Shown here piece by piece: positions 16,401 to 25,491 of a DNA stretch of 64,000 bases (position 1 is its first letter; each line of letters begins with the position of its first letter). Location: the NCBI GenBank assembly GCA_900771335.1, contig CAAGNP010000012.1:79266-143265 (forward strand), written 5' to 3'. This DNA is from Rikenellaceae bacterium (GTDB lineage: Bacteria; Bacteroidota; Bacteroidia; Bacteroidales; UBA932). The notes beneath the pieces are model-generated. The model searched no databases. It worked only from the letters and a program-made list of their open reading frames with translations, and was not told where the DNA came from. Both the position numbers and the translations under genes were made by a program.

Positions 16401-17631
16401 TACCATTCAGATAGGATGGGATGAAAAGCAGCCTTACATTCTTATTGGATCTGTTGTTCAGACCCAACGCTCCCATTCTACAGAGGACAGGGTCGTTTTC
16501 AGGATACTGCAAATTGTGTGAGGTGTGGGTGGTATAGTCGCTCTCCTTGCCCCCAAGTTTGGCCACAAGCTCCTTGTCATATCCGTTGATCCCTGCAGGG
16601 ACAAGAATAAAGCCCAGGATCGTCCTTCCTTCATATGAAGAGTTCTCCAATTGGGCAAGAGAATCCACGAATATGTCTATACCTTTGTTCTTATATTCGT
16701 ATCTCCCTCCGATTCCGACCAGCACGGGATTTTCAAATACCTCCCCTGTCATAGCCTGAGCCACCTCAATAAGCTTCGCTCTACCCTCTTTCTGGTATTT
16801 AACGAACTCTTCGGATCCAGGGACAATGGTATCTTCGAAGCCGTTTGGTGTCACAAGATCCACATCCTTGCTAAGGAATCTTGAACACTCCTTGGCAGTA
16901 AGGTCGCTGACGGTGGTAAATACATCCGCATTGTGCGCAGCACACTTCTCCAATGAGTGCTTCGCTGCCACATTCAACTCTCTAGCCTTCTGATCTCCGT
17001 CTACAATATCAATGACATCGTAAAGCTTGATATTGTTGTATGCAAGGCTACGCCCCAATGTGGTGGCGTGGGTGGTAAACGCTGTCGCAACAGGGAGTGG
17101 TGTCTGCTTCAGATACAATACGCCGGCACCTGTCATCCATTCGTGGAACTGGGCCACCACCTTCTGGCTTGGAAGGAGATTGAAGTTTATAAAACTCTCG
17201 ATAACCCTACCGGCTGCATATCCGAACAGAGCCGATTCTACATAGTCCCAGCCACCACTCAGGGAATCAAGATGATACTTCTCCCAAAACTCTGAGAGAA
17301 TTTCATTTTTCCTGGTGATGTACTGCGAAAAATCTACTAAAAATGCTATTGGTTTCCCCTGTACATTCCATCTACCTACCCTCACTCTGATACCCTCCTG
17401 GGCAGCAGAGACCCTCCATGTTCTATATAGGAGCGGATCTTCAGTGAATTCGGGGTTCTGGGTGGTATCCATCCAGACATCGGGACCAATGAAGATTTGC
17501 TCCTGATTGATCCCTTCTGCCATACCGATGGATTTGGTAGCAATCACGGTGTGGATACCCCCCACTTTATTGCATACCTCCCAACTAACCTCGAACAAGT
17601 AGTCGGGGCTAATCAACTTTTTCTGCTTCAT
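13396..17631 (-). CDS. Fused GT3 glycogen synthase - GT35 alpha-glucan phosphorylase
   Basis: A 1411-aa polypeptide made of two complete enzymes. Residues 1-about 545 are a GT3 (eukaryote/GYS-type) glycogen synthase: SWEVCNKVGGIHTVI near residue 16 and the E-x7-E motif in YYEPWGYTPLESLAF. Residues 557-1411 are a DUF3417 N-domain followed by GT35 phosphorylase, with the PLP lysine K1165 in SGTSGEKAAMNG and then FSVLDGWWVEGY. The first half would extend glucan from UDP-glucose and the second releases glucose-1-phosphate, so opposing reactions are joined. Residue 557 is a Met that opens an 855-aa protein of the usual stand-alone phosphorylase length, and the DNA before it (15964-15985) is A-rich like a Bacteroidota start region. 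Reading across depends on an A7 tract (15977-15983). See findings. Confidence 0.88.
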   Translation of the reverse strand: MKQKKLISPDYLFEVSWEVCNKVGGIHTVIATKSIGMAEGINQEQIFIGPDVWMDTTQNPEFTEDPLLYRTWRVSAAQEGIRVRVGRWNVQGKPIAFLVDFSQYITRKNEILSEFWEKYHLDSLSGGWDYVESALFGYAAGRVIESFINFNLLPSQKVVAQFHEWMTGAGVLYLKQTPLPVATAFTTHATTLGRSLAYNNIKLYDVIDIVDGDQKARELNVAAKHSLEKCAAHNADVFTTVSDLTAKECSRFLSKDVDLVTPNGFEDTIVPGSEEFVKYQKEGRAKLIEVAQAMTGEVFENPVLVGIGGRYEYKNKGIDIFVDSLAQLENSSYEGRTILGFILVPAGINGYDKELVAKLGGKESDYTTHTSHNLQYPENDPVLCRMGALGLNNRSNKNVRLLFIPSYLNGNDGVFNLPYYQLLSGLDLSVFPSYYEPWGYTPLESLAFKVPTVTTTLAGFGLWVNEYYTKDHPGISVLERGESNYSEVVDGVCEKIVEISSLSEKEQKKYRDNAKSVSEIALWKNHLKFYKEAYSLAIERVIERKGKFPEKNNIKNMTYKKIDVGTPSWNRVLVTRNIPERLKYLDIISKNLWWCWNQEAMDLFKSIDKELWVALGRNPIALLDHLSYEQYQQLEKNEKFVRQLDKVAALFNEYMEAKNHREGASIAYFCMEYGLDASLKIYSGGLGILAGDYLKESSDLNVNMIGIGLLYRYGYFNQKLSGYGDQIADYEPQDFMKIPAVPVRDAEDKWVTISVAFPGRNIYARLWRVDVGRTELYLLDTDYDANLPEDRQVTYHLYGGDWENRLKQELLLGVGGIRAMRALGLDADVYHCNEGHAAFTGLERLREYINNDNLSYDEALEVVRASSLFTTHTPVPAGHDAFHEDLLRKYISHYPERLKIGWDTLMSLGKNNPYDQNEKFSMSNLACNISQEVNGVSWLHGKVSQDILASMWPGYLPEENHVGYVTNGVHYPTWTAPQWKEIHARVFGDEFKTHKYDKECFNGIYEVKDAEIMSVRQELRQRLIKAVKKQLSDPTVSSHYSPQHIVEIKRTLRDDVLTIGFARRFATYKRAHLLFRDLDRLSAIVNNPKRPVQFLFAGKAHPADKAGSDLIKKIVDISKMPQFIGKIVFVPNYDINIAKYLVQGVDVWMNNPTRPLEASGTSGEKAAMNGVMHFSVLDGWWVEGYKEGAGWALPQERTYDDQNFQDELDAATIYNIIESEIAPTYYDVNPVTGIPTEWIKIIKNCIAKVACDFTTNRMFNDYIDKYYKPLAARAGKLIASDYAEAREIALWKRKMRKGWEQLEIRESNFMNDAQGQLLLGKEFKSYISVFVGDMDPNDIGFELVYARQNAKGRYVKEGVYTFDFEKIENGVATYSSTIVPNTTGAYQIAGRIFAKSDKLPHRQDFELVRWL

Positions 17632-17649
17632 AAAAAGGTTAAAATCCGT

Positions 17650-18849
17650 TTATCCCAATCTTAGCTTTCTCTCAATACGGATTGTCAAGTCACTTAGAAC
17701 ATTCATATAGTTGATGAATGCCTCATATGGTGTGTCGTAAGGATTGAAGTATGTATGAACTGCTCCATCAGAGAAGAACTTGGTACACATATAGTAGAAG
17801 TGGTCACTCTCCTGAAGTTTCATATAATCCTTGGTGATCTTGTCGTCTTGAAGGGCCAATACTCTATCGCTCAGGTCATACAATTTGCTGAATGCTTCGT
17901 TCTGAAGCTCGTTTCCTAGCCAAGCAGATGTGTCTCTCTCCTCATCTGCCCAAGAGATTGAGAATGGTACATTAATAGGTGATACTGCGTCGTGTTTCTT
18001 GATAGCCTCTGAAGGGGTTACAAACTCTACATTTGCTTTGTTTATAAGGGCTTCAGGAAGTGCTCTCATGAAATCAAAGATACCGCTTGCTGCACTCTGG
18101 TGCTCACCGAATGTCTCATAATCCATAAACAGGTTGATGATCTCATCTTTAGATGCCTGGTCAGCTACCCATGATGCGAACTTGTCAGTGTCCAAAGGCC
18201 ACTCGTTCCAACCTTTATCTGAGAATCTGAATGCGATATCATCACTCAAAGTGAAGTTTCTAAGAAGAACTTTCAACTTTGGATTGTTTGCATTTGAATA
18301 TACATAGTTAGGTGATTTCCAACCAAGGATGTGTTTTGCACCCTCAGTCAACATCCCTTTGAATCCAAGTTTGTAAACCATCTCACCGATCTCGTCAGAG
18401 TAGATAAGCTCAGTATTTCTGAAGCATTTTGGCTTTTTGCCGAAATGTTTCTCAATAGCTTTGCTGTGAAGTTCTACCTGTTTCTTGAACTCATCTTTGG
18501 ATACCAGTGATGCCAGCGAGTGGGTATAGGTCTCTGCCAAGAACTCTACACAACCTGTCGCTGCAAGAGCTTTGAAGCTGTCCAATACCTCAGGAGCATA
18601 TTGCTCAAACTGCTCGATGGCAGAACCAGAGATAGAGTATGCAATCTTGAATGATTTGCCAAGTTTGTTGATATTCTCAAGCATAATGGCATTCATAGGA
18701 AGGTAGCATTTCTCAGCCACTCTTCTTACGATGGTTCTGTTTGAGAAATCGTCGAAATAGTGAGAATCTTTTCCGATGTCGAAGAATCTGTATTGTCTTA
18801 GACGATCAGGTTGGTGTACCTGGAAGTACAAACAAATTGAAGGTTTCAT
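17650..18849 (-). CDS. GH57 family alpha-amylase / glucanotransferase
   Basis: The 399-aa protein begins MKPSICLYFQVHQPDRLRQY, the first GH57 motif (HQP). The likely nucleophile is E147 in RNTELIYSDE and the likely acid/base D243 in FMDYETFGEH. The 399-aa length fits the short intracellular GH57 amylases. There is no signal peptide, so it should act in the cytoplasm on glycogen or maltodextrins. It is part of the glycogen gene run, between the GT4 gene (12 bp) and the synthase/phosphorylase fusion (18 bp). Whether it hydrolyses or transfers glucan cannot be told from sequence. Confidence 0.9.
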   Translation of the reverse strand: MKPSICLYFQVHQPDRLRQYRFFDIGKDSHYFDDFSNRTIVRRVAEKCYLPMNAIMLENINKLGKSFKIAYSISGSAIEQFEQYAPEVLDSFKALAATGCVEFLAETYTHSLASLVSKDEFKKQVELHSKAIEKHFGKKPKCFRNTELIYSDEIGEMVYKLGFKGMLTEGAKHILGWKSPNYVYSNANNPKLKVLLRNFTLSDDIAFRFSDKGWNEWPLDTDKFASWVADQASKDEIINLFMDYETFGEHQSAASGIFDFMRALPEALINKANVEFVTPSEAIKKHDAVSPINVPFSISWADEERDTSAWLGNELQNEAFSKLYDLSDRVLALQDDKITKDYMKLQESDHFYYMCTKFFSDGAVHTYFNPYDTPYEAFINYMNVLSDLTIRIERKLRLG

Positions 18850-18861
18850 ATGTAGTAATTT

Positions 18862-20148
18862 TTATTTCAATGCTAATTCATAAATATGTTTCATCTTAGC
18901 TGCTGCGTGATCCCATTTAAGGGCGTTCACCTCATCATAACCCTTATCAGCAGCCATTTGTGCAAGGGCAGGATATTGTAGCAGGCCATACATTGCATCT
19001 GCAAGTGCGTCCACATCCCAGAAGTCCACCTTGATGGAGTATTTCAACACCTCGGCTACACCCGACTGTTTTGAAATGATGGTAGGTACGCCTGTGATCA
19101 TAGCCTCAAGAGGTGAGATACCGAATGGCTCAGATACAGAAGGCATCACATACACATCAGAGTACGCGAACATCTTCTGGACATCTGCACCTCTAAGGAA
19201 TCCTGTAAAGTGGAACTTGTCAGAGATACCCAACTTGGCCACCTGTCTGATACTGCGGTTGAGAAGGTCGCCGCTACCCGCCATTACGAAACGGACATTA
19301 GAGCATCTTTTCAAAACCTTGTTGGCAGCTTCGATGAAGTATTCAGGACCTTTCTGGAAGGTGATACGGCCAAGGAAGGTCACCACTTTCTCATCCACGC
19401 TCCTCTCTACCTGCATCTGTTTCCTGTCGGCAAAGTCTACTGCATTGTGTACAGTAAACACTTTGTCAGGATTGATACCATATTTATTGATTACGATATT
19501 ACGGGTAAGGTTACTTACAGTAATAACCTTGTCAGCCTCCCTCATACCCATTTGCTCGATAGCAAATACCTGGGTGTTCACATTCTCGCCGGTCCTGTCG
19601 AACTCAGTAGCGTGAACATGGATTACAAGAGGTTTACCCGATATTCTCTTGGCAGCGATACCGGCCATATATGTAAGCCAGTCATGTGCGTGAATAACAT
19701 CGAACTCATCTTTATGTTGAGCTGCTATCTCACCACCCACCATGGCATATCTTGATATCTCCTCCATCAAGTTTGTGCCATACTTGCCTGAGAATTTATA
19801 TTTCTGTTTGAAATTTACTTTGAAATCTTCGATTTGGGATTTCTGGTCCTTAGATGACATCTCTGTGAATTTTACAGGATCCATATAAGGCACCATGTTG
19901 GTCCCTACGCGAAGGAATTGAACCCTCTCAAGAAACTCTTTTGGGTTCCTTACCACATCACTTACTTCGACATCACTCGCATTAAGAATTCTGGTATAGG
20001 TCTGATCTTCATCTCCGGATGCCGAAGGCATTACAAACAGTGTATCCACACCGTTGTTTGCCAAACCTTTAACTATACCGTAGCAAGCGGTTCCGAGACC
20101 ACCTGCAATATGGGGAGGAAACTCCCAACCAAACATAAGTACTCTCAT
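18862..20148 (-). CDS. GT4/GT5-like glycosyltransferase of the glycogen cluster
   Basis: The 428-aa GT-B enzyme starts MRVLMFGWEFPPHIAGGLGT, with a glycine loop at residues 13-20, and has the C-terminal donor-site motif SEPFGISPLEAM (E-x7-E). It resembles GlgA-like family 4 transferases that accompany GH57 and debranching genes in Bacteroidota. No signal peptide. It probably elongates or primes alpha-glucan, but donor (UDP- or ADP-glucose) and acceptor are not evident. It sits 3 bp downstream of the debranching enzyme gene and 12 bp upstream of GH57. Confidence 0.88.
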   Translation of the reverse strand: MRVLMFGWEFPPHIAGGLGTACYGIVKGLANNGVDTLFVMPSASGDEDQTYTRILNASDVEVSDVVRNPKEFLERVQFLRVGTNMVPYMDPVKFTEMSSKDQKSQIEDFKVNFKQKYKFSGKYGTNLMEEISRYAMVGGEIAAQHKDEFDVIHAHDWLTYMAGIAAKRISGKPLVIHVHATEFDRTGENVNTQVFAIEQMGMREADKVITVSNLTRNIVINKYGINPDKVFTVHNAVDFADRKQMQVERSVDEKVVTFLGRITFQKGPEYFIEAANKVLKRCSNVRFVMAGSGDLLNRSIRQVAKLGISDKFHFTGFLRGADVQKMFAYSDVYVMPSVSEPFGISPLEAMITGVPTIISKQSGVAEVLKYSIKVDFWDVDALADAMYGLLQYPALAQMAADKGYDEVNALKWDHAAAKMKHIYELALK

Positions 20149-20151
20149 AAC

Positions 20152-22086
20152 CTAGTCGTTTTTAAATTTAGCAATAATATGTTTAGCTCTCAAGATCTCT
20201 GAGATGGCACCTGTGTGGCAAATTGCTCCGTGAGGTACATACTCAGGGTCACCATTGTAAAGTTCTGAGATAGAACCGATACCGTGAATGTTCATATCAG
20301 CCTCATATGCATTTACAAGTTCTTCAGCTTGAGAGATGAATGCTCCACCGAAAAGTTTTAGTGAAGATTCGATATAGAAGCAGATCATCCATGGACGGGT
20401 ACATCCCTGGTGATGTGCATGGTCTCTCTGGTTCTGGTTACCCTCATATACACCTTTATATAATGGGTTCTTAGGTGACAGGGTTCTGAGACCTCTTGAG
20501 GTAAGAAGCTCACGATTGATGCTTCTCAAAACATTTGCTTTTACCTCTTCTGATACAGGTGAGTACTCAAGGGCACAAGCAAACACCTGGTTTGGTCTTG
20601 TGAACTTGTTCTGACCCTGCTCGTCAACATAGTCAGCAAGATGAGCTCTCTCCTCTACCCAGAACATATTGTAGTAGTTTTTCTCGATTTTCTCTTTTAC
20701 ATCCATCCAAGCATATACGGTCTTTCCACCTTTACCATACTTGGTCTCATTTTCGATAAGGTAGCAAAGGGCATTGTACCAAAGTGCGTTGGTCTCTACC
20801 TGATAACCACCTCTCTCTGCGATAGGACGGCTGTCGCTACCATAAGCATTCATCCAGCTTAGTGCCACTCCGTTCATCTTGGTCCAAAGCATGCCGTTAT
20901 CTTTATTAAGGTGAACACCCATTCTGCCACCCTCGATAAAGCTGTCGGCAACCTTCTTAAGAACGGTTTTGAATTTGTCCCAAGCACCTTGTGCATCACC
21001 AGTGAATGCTGCATATTGTTGTGCTACCCAGAACATCCAAAGTGCAGCCTCTGCCTGACGTGAGCCATTGTAAAGCTGATTTTGGTAAATCTTGATGGTA
21101 GTTTTAAGAATCTTGTCAAATGTAGCTACATCTCCATCTGCAAATAGTGTCAGACCAGGTAGTGAGATAAGGGTCTCTCTAAGACCTTTGCTCTCCCAAG
21201 AATAACCTGAAAGGATCTCTGTACCTTTAGGGGTCTTAACGATGAAATCTTTGGCAGCGATCTTCAAGCAAGCATCATAATCAGATCTGCTTGGAGCATT
21301 CTTCACTTCCTTGTCGTACAATTTCTTAAGACCTTTTGTAGATACTTCTGATGTAGATACTGAAAGGATTATTGATTCACCCGCTGCGATAGGCATCTCG
21401 AATACACCTGGAACGAAAAGATCCTCCTTGTATTCAAAACCACGTCTCTGCTCATCGCTGTACACTACATCTTTGTACCAGTCAGGATTGTGAAGATAAT
21501 CACTGTCCTTGCTCAATTGGAGGTGAAGTGTAGGGAAACCTTCATACATCTTGTAGCTTGCGCCATTGTCTACAATGCCGTAGTTGGTTGATGCCTGAGG
21601 GTTTTGTTGGGTTAGTGTGTGAACCTCTCTGAACGCCATGAATGGTTTAAGACGGAGAGAAGTTTGTGAATGGGCCTGAACCAATGTGTATTTGATAAGC
21701 AGCTGCTCTTTTCCTTTGACGAAAATCATAGATTTTCTGAAGATCATGCCGCCTACCCTATACTCTATAGTACATTCCTTGTCGAATTGGAAGTCAACGA
21801 TGTATTTATGACCTCTTGGCTCATAAATCTTACCGTAGCTTCTGATTCCAAGGTTAAACTCTTTTTCATGTTGAATAAGGGTCTCGTCAACTGATGAAAG
21901 AAGAATGTGGTTTACTCCACCGAACTCTTCGATGGGCATTACAAACAATCCATGGTACTTTCTAGTATTACAACCGACGATAGTGGTATTGCAATAACCA
22001 CCGGTTCCGTTGGCTAGAACTACCTCTTTAGGTAACGAGTACTCAAGATTAACTAGTTCCTCTTGATTAAATTTTAAATAAGACAT
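20152..22086 (-). CDS. Glycogen debranching enzyme (amylo-alpha-1,6-glucosidase)
   Basis: The 644-aa product has the N-terminal GDE beta-sandwich with LANGTGGYCNTTIVGCNTRKYHGLFV (quoted in part; residues about 25-50) and the C-terminal (alpha/alpha)6 glucosidase domain, with ALWMFWVAQQY, ERGGYQVETNALWYNAL and the late acidic region YNGDPEYVPHGAICH. This is the archaeal/bacterial GH133-type enzyme that removes alpha-1,6-linked glucose stubs. No signal peptide, so it is cytoplasmic. It follows glgB by 14 bp in the same operon. Confidence 0.92.
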   Translation of the reverse strand: MSYLKFNQEELVNLEYSLPKEVVLANGTGGYCNTTIVGCNTRKYHGLFVMPIEEFGGVNHILLSSVDETLIQHEKEFNLGIRSYGKIYEPRGHKYIVDFQFDKECTIEYRVGGMIFRKSMIFVKGKEQLLIKYTLVQAHSQTSLRLKPFMAFREVHTLTQQNPQASTNYGIVDNGASYKMYEGFPTLHLQLSKDSDYLHNPDWYKDVVYSDEQRRGFEYKEDLFVPGVFEMPIAAGESIILSVSTSEVSTKGLKKLYDKEVKNAPSRSDYDACLKIAAKDFIVKTPKGTEILSGYSWESKGLRETLISLPGLTLFADGDVATFDKILKTTIKIYQNQLYNGSRQAEAALWMFWVAQQYAAFTGDAQGAWDKFKTVLKKVADSFIEGGRMGVHLNKDNGMLWTKMNGVALSWMNAYGSDSRPIAERGGYQVETNALWYNALCYLIENETKYGKGGKTVYAWMDVKEKIEKNYYNMFWVEERAHLADYVDEQGQNKFTRPNQVFACALEYSPVSEEVKANVLRSINRELLTSRGLRTLSPKNPLYKGVYEGNQNQRDHAHHQGCTRPWMICFYIESSLKLFGGAFISQAEELVNAYEADMNIHGIGSISELYNGDPEYVPHGAICHTGAISEILRAKHIIAKFKND

Positions 22087-22100
22087 TTGATATATCGATA

Positions 22101-24074
22101 TTATCTAATTTTTTCCAATACTACTGCGCTTCTGCTCGGGAGATACAAAGAAAGTTTGTCACCTCCATCTTTCCTTATTGTATGGTGGTGAACACTATCA
22201 TCTATCCTGCCAAAACCGTCATATTTTTTGGCATCCGAACTTAAAGCTACCCGATACTCTCCGGCTGGTGCGCAGAATTCAAAATCTGTGAAAGAGTGTA
22301 CCGAATTAAAATTGAGCGCAAAGATAAATCTTCCTCTCACAAAAATCAAAACTTTTTGTGAATCGGATACATATAATTGCATCGGAGTCTGCCTCAACAC
22401 TTTTCCACCACTTATCACATGGATCATATCCCTGTCAAAATCGACCAGCGCCTTGTAGTGAAGATCGGGATTGTCCTTGAGGCTCCATTGCCTTCTGGCG
22501 TGCTTATGCGACCAGTTGTTCCCCTCTCGTGGGAAATCAATCCACTCGGGGTGTCCGAACTCATTTCCCATGAAGGTAAGATAGCCGTCACCTGCCGTGG
22601 CTATCGTCACAAGCCTTATCATCTTATGGAGTGCAAGTCCCCTCTCCACCAGCGGATGACGGGAAGCCTTATCCATACTGAAATACATCTCCTTATCTAT
22701 AAGCCTGAAAATGACTGTTTTGTCTCCCACCATAGCCTGGTCATGACACTCCACATAACTGATGGTCTTCTCGTCTTTTCTCTTATTGGTAAGCTCATAG
22801 TACATACCCCCCATACTCCAGTCCTCCTCTCGGACATCCTTGATCCATTTGATCCAATTGTCCGGAACGCCCATACTCATCCTGAAGTCAAAGCCCCAGC
22901 CACACTGCGATATCGGGGCTGCGAGCCCGGGCATACCGCTCATCTCCTCAGCGATGGTGAAGGCATCCCCATTGAGTTCCTTTATCATAATATTTGCCAG
23001 GCCAAGATATACCAGCGCATCCACATCCTGTCCTCCGTCATAATATGCATCGTACGAGCAGAAGTCCCTACCCAGACCATGGTCATAGTAAAGCATACTG
23101 GTCACTCCGTCAAATCTGAAACCGTCCAGATGGTACTCTTCCATCCAGAATTTGAGATTTGAGAGGAGGAAATGGACCACAGCATCCTTTCCATAGTCAA
23201 AGCACCTCGAATTCCAGGCAGGGTGCTTGCCTCTATCCCCTGCATGGAAATAGAGATCCTCGGTGCCGTCAAATTTGCCCAGCCCCTCGATCTCATTTGA
23301 CACAGCGTGCGAGTGTACCACGTCCATAATGACCGCAATACCGTAGCCGTGTGCCTCGTCCACAAGCTGCTTGAACTCATCCGGCGTACCGAAGCGCGAA
23401 CTCACAGCGAAGAAGTTTGCCACCTGATACCCGAAAGAGCCGTAGTACGGGTGCTCCTGAAGTGCCATTATCTGAATGGTATTGTACCCGAGCTCAGCAA
23501 TATATGGCAGGACATTCTCCCTGAACTCATTGAAAGTGCCCACCTTCTCCTCCTCCACACCCATTCCGATATGCACCTCATAGATGAGCGGATTCTTAAA
23601 CTCCCTTGTATATCTCTTTTTCCACTTGTATTTTCTGGATGGTGCCCATACCTGTGCAGAGAAGAGTTTTGTCTGCTCATCCTGCACACACCTTGTAGCA
23701 TAGGATGGGAGCCTCTCCCCTGACCCTCCGGGCCACTCGATTATATATCTGTACAGCATCTCATGCCTGAGCTCCTTCTCTGGAACCCTGAGCTCCCAGT
23801 TGCCCTCCGACAACCTGGTGAATGCATATTTCTGATCCTTCTGCCAAGAGTTGTGTTCACCTATAAGGTATATGGCAGTGGCATTTGGAGCCCACTCCCT
23901 GAAAACCCACTCCTTCCCCTCTTTGTGAAGCATATAGTAAAGATGGTTATTGACATTTGAAGATATCTTCCCATCCTTACCCATTAAATCCTGTCTTCTG
24001 TTAATCAGCATCTGATACCTGTCGGTAATGACCCTTTTGAACGGCATCAAATAAGAATCTGAATCAAAAATCAT
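22101..24074 (-). CDS. glgB: 1,4-alpha-glucan branching enzyme (GH13)
   Basis: The 657-aa product has an N-terminal CBM48 domain (LYRYIIEWPGG area), then the GH13 barrel with region I DVVHSH, region II GFRFDGVTSMLY (nucleophile Asp), region III acid EEMSGMPG and region IV VECHDQA, and a C-terminal all-beta domain. Its motifs are closer to the eukaryotic-type branching enzymes than to E. coli GlgB, which agrees with the GT3-type synthase in the same cluster. It makes alpha-1,6 branches in glycogen. It is the first gene of the glycogen block, 13 bp after xseB. Confidence 0.95.
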   Translation of the reverse strand: MIFDSDSYLMPFKRVITDRYQMLINRRQDLMGKDGKISSNVNNHLYYMLHKEGKEWVFREWAPNATAIYLIGEHNSWQKDQKYAFTRLSEGNWELRVPEKELRHEMLYRYIIEWPGGSGERLPSYATRCVQDEQTKLFSAQVWAPSRKYKWKKRYTREFKNPLIYEVHIGMGVEEEKVGTFNEFRENVLPYIAELGYNTIQIMALQEHPYYGSFGYQVANFFAVSSRFGTPDEFKQLVDEAHGYGIAVIMDVVHSHAVSNEIEGLGKFDGTEDLYFHAGDRGKHPAWNSRCFDYGKDAVVHFLLSNLKFWMEEYHLDGFRFDGVTSMLYYDHGLGRDFCSYDAYYDGGQDVDALVYLGLANIMIKELNGDAFTIAEEMSGMPGLAAPISQCGWGFDFRMSMGVPDNWIKWIKDVREEDWSMGGMYYELTNKRKDEKTISYVECHDQAMVGDKTVIFRLIDKEMYFSMDKASRHPLVERGLALHKMIRLVTIATAGDGYLTFMGNEFGHPEWIDFPREGNNWSHKHARRQWSLKDNPDLHYKALVDFDRDMIHVISGGKVLRQTPMQLYVSDSQKVLIFVRGRFIFALNFNSVHSFTDFEFCAPAGEYRVALSSDAKKYDGFGRIDDSVHHHTIRKDGGDKLSLYLPSRSAVVLEKIR

Positions 24075-24087
24075 ATCGTATTGACTG

Positions 24088-24282
24088 TTAAATATTTTCC
24101 AATATATCTTTCACTTGACATTCGCTTTCGCGCAGTTTTGCCCTGCACAGGGCTAGCAAAGCGACAGCCCTCCCGACATCCTTTGAGACCTCCGAAAGGG
24201 ATTTGTTGGGATCCTCGATCCCCTCCACCAGTTTTTCGAGCTCCGCTACCAGCTCCTCGTAACTTTTGTTCTTATCTTCCAT
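24088..24282 (-). CDS. xseB: Exodeoxyribonuclease VII small subunit
   Basis: The 64-aa protein has the XseB pattern YEELVAELEKLVEGIEDPNK followed by SLSEVSKDVGRAVALLALCRAKL, two helices in a coiled coil. The start at 24282 (MEDKNKSYEEL) is chosen over an upstream in-frame codon because it gives the usual length and leaves a 10-bp gap after xseA. It binds XseA to form ExoVII, which degrades single-stranded DNA to short oligonucleotides. Confidence 0.9.
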   Translation of the reverse strand: MEDKNKSYEELVAELEKLVEGIEDPNKSLSEVSKDVGRAVALLALCRAKLRESECQVKDILENI

Positions 24283-24292
24283 AATCTGAAAT

Positions 24293-25486
24293 TTACCTTT
24301 TAACGACCTCCTCAACCCTGCAATCCACCTCTCCATCCTTCAGGACAAGCTTCACCACACTTCCACATTGCACCTGCTCCACAGAGCTCACCCTTTTACC
24401 ATCCACCTCTGCTACGCAATATCCACCCCCCAACAATACGGAAGGATCCCCTTTCATCACCCTCTGCTCAAATAGCGCCAATCTGTTGCCACGGGCAATA
24501 TAAACATTGCGGAGCGAATGCTCCAGCCTCTGCCGGAGGGAATCCAGTCTATTGCCTGCCGAGGCAAACTTATGGTTCATGGCCAATGCAAGTCTCGAAG
24601 CCAATGAGGCAATCATCGCATCCTCGGATGCAAAAATATCAAGCAGGTAATCTGCCAATGCGGTCGGGGTCTTGACGCTGATGCAAGCCACCATATCGCA
24701 GATGTGGTAATCCTGATCGTGCCCCACTGCCATCATCACCGGAAGCGGGAACTGCGCCACGTTTGCGCACAAATCATAATCATCAAAGCAAGCCAGATCG
24801 GTCGCAGAGCCGCCTCCTCTCAGGATCAGCACCGCATCGAACCTCTCCGTCCCGCTCTCCACATCCTCCAGCACAGACTCAAGGGCACCGATAATCCCTG
24901 CCGGCGCTCCACTCCCCTGCATTGGGGACGAATATAACTTTGTATAAAAAGTGAAATGGTACTCATTCTCGTGCAGATGACGCATAAAATCGCGATAGCC
25001 TGCCGCAGTTTCTGACGAAATGACTGCAAAATTTCTGGGTAGCGCGGGGAGCTCAAGTGTGGCATTCATCTCAAACATCCCCTCTTCTTTGAGCCTTTTG
25101 ATCACCTCCCTGCGGCGAAGCTCCGCCTCACCTACGGTAAAAGAGGGATCAATGTCATATACAATGAGGCTCAATCCGTACAACTCGGAATATTGGACCT
25201 GAGCCTTTACCAAAATGGACATCCCGGGGGAGATCTCGCTACCAGTAGCACTTACGAAATAGGGCCTGAGCACTCTCCACGAAGAACTCCAGATTACCGC
25301 ATGCCCCTTCGCACGTATATCACCCTCAGAATCACCCTTATCTATAAGATCTATGTAGCAATGGCCTGAATAATTGGCCTTAATGGCACTCACCTCAGCT
25401 TTAACCCAATACTGACGGGGAAAACCCTCCTCCAAGCATCTCTTGATGCGTTTCTGCAAATCATATAGACTTATCCCTTCGTTCAT
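24293..25486 (-). CDS. xseA: Exodeoxyribonuclease VII large subunit
   Basis: The 397-aa product has the N-terminal OB-fold (YWVKAEVSAIKANYSGHCYI), the catalytic domain with VISSETAAGYRDFMRHL, LILRGGGSATDLACFDDYDLC and VMMAVGHDQDYHICDMVA, and a C-terminal coiled coil. It is the nuclease subunit of ExoVII. It is the first gene of the leftward run from 25.5 kb, divergent from engB. The polypeptide is at the short end of the family. Confidence 0.95.
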   Translation of the reverse strand: MNEGISLYDLQKRIKRCLEEGFPRQYWVKAEVSAIKANYSGHCYIDLIDKGDSEGDIRAKGHAVIWSSSWRVLRPYFVSATGSEISPGMSILVKAQVQYSELYGLSLIVYDIDPSFTVGEAELRRREVIKRLKEEGMFEMNATLELPALPRNFAVISSETAAGYRDFMRHLHENEYHFTFYTKLYSSPMQGSGAPAGIIGALESVLEDVESGTERFDAVLILRGGGSATDLACFDDYDLCANVAQFPLPVMMAVGHDQDYHICDMVACISVKTPTALADYLLDIFASEDAMIASLASRLALAMNHKFASAGNRLDSLRQRLEHSLRNVYIARGNRLALFEQRVMKGDPSVLLGGGYCVAEVDGKRVSSVEQVQCGSVVKLVLKDGEVDCRVEEVVKR

Positions 25487-25491
25487 GTCTA

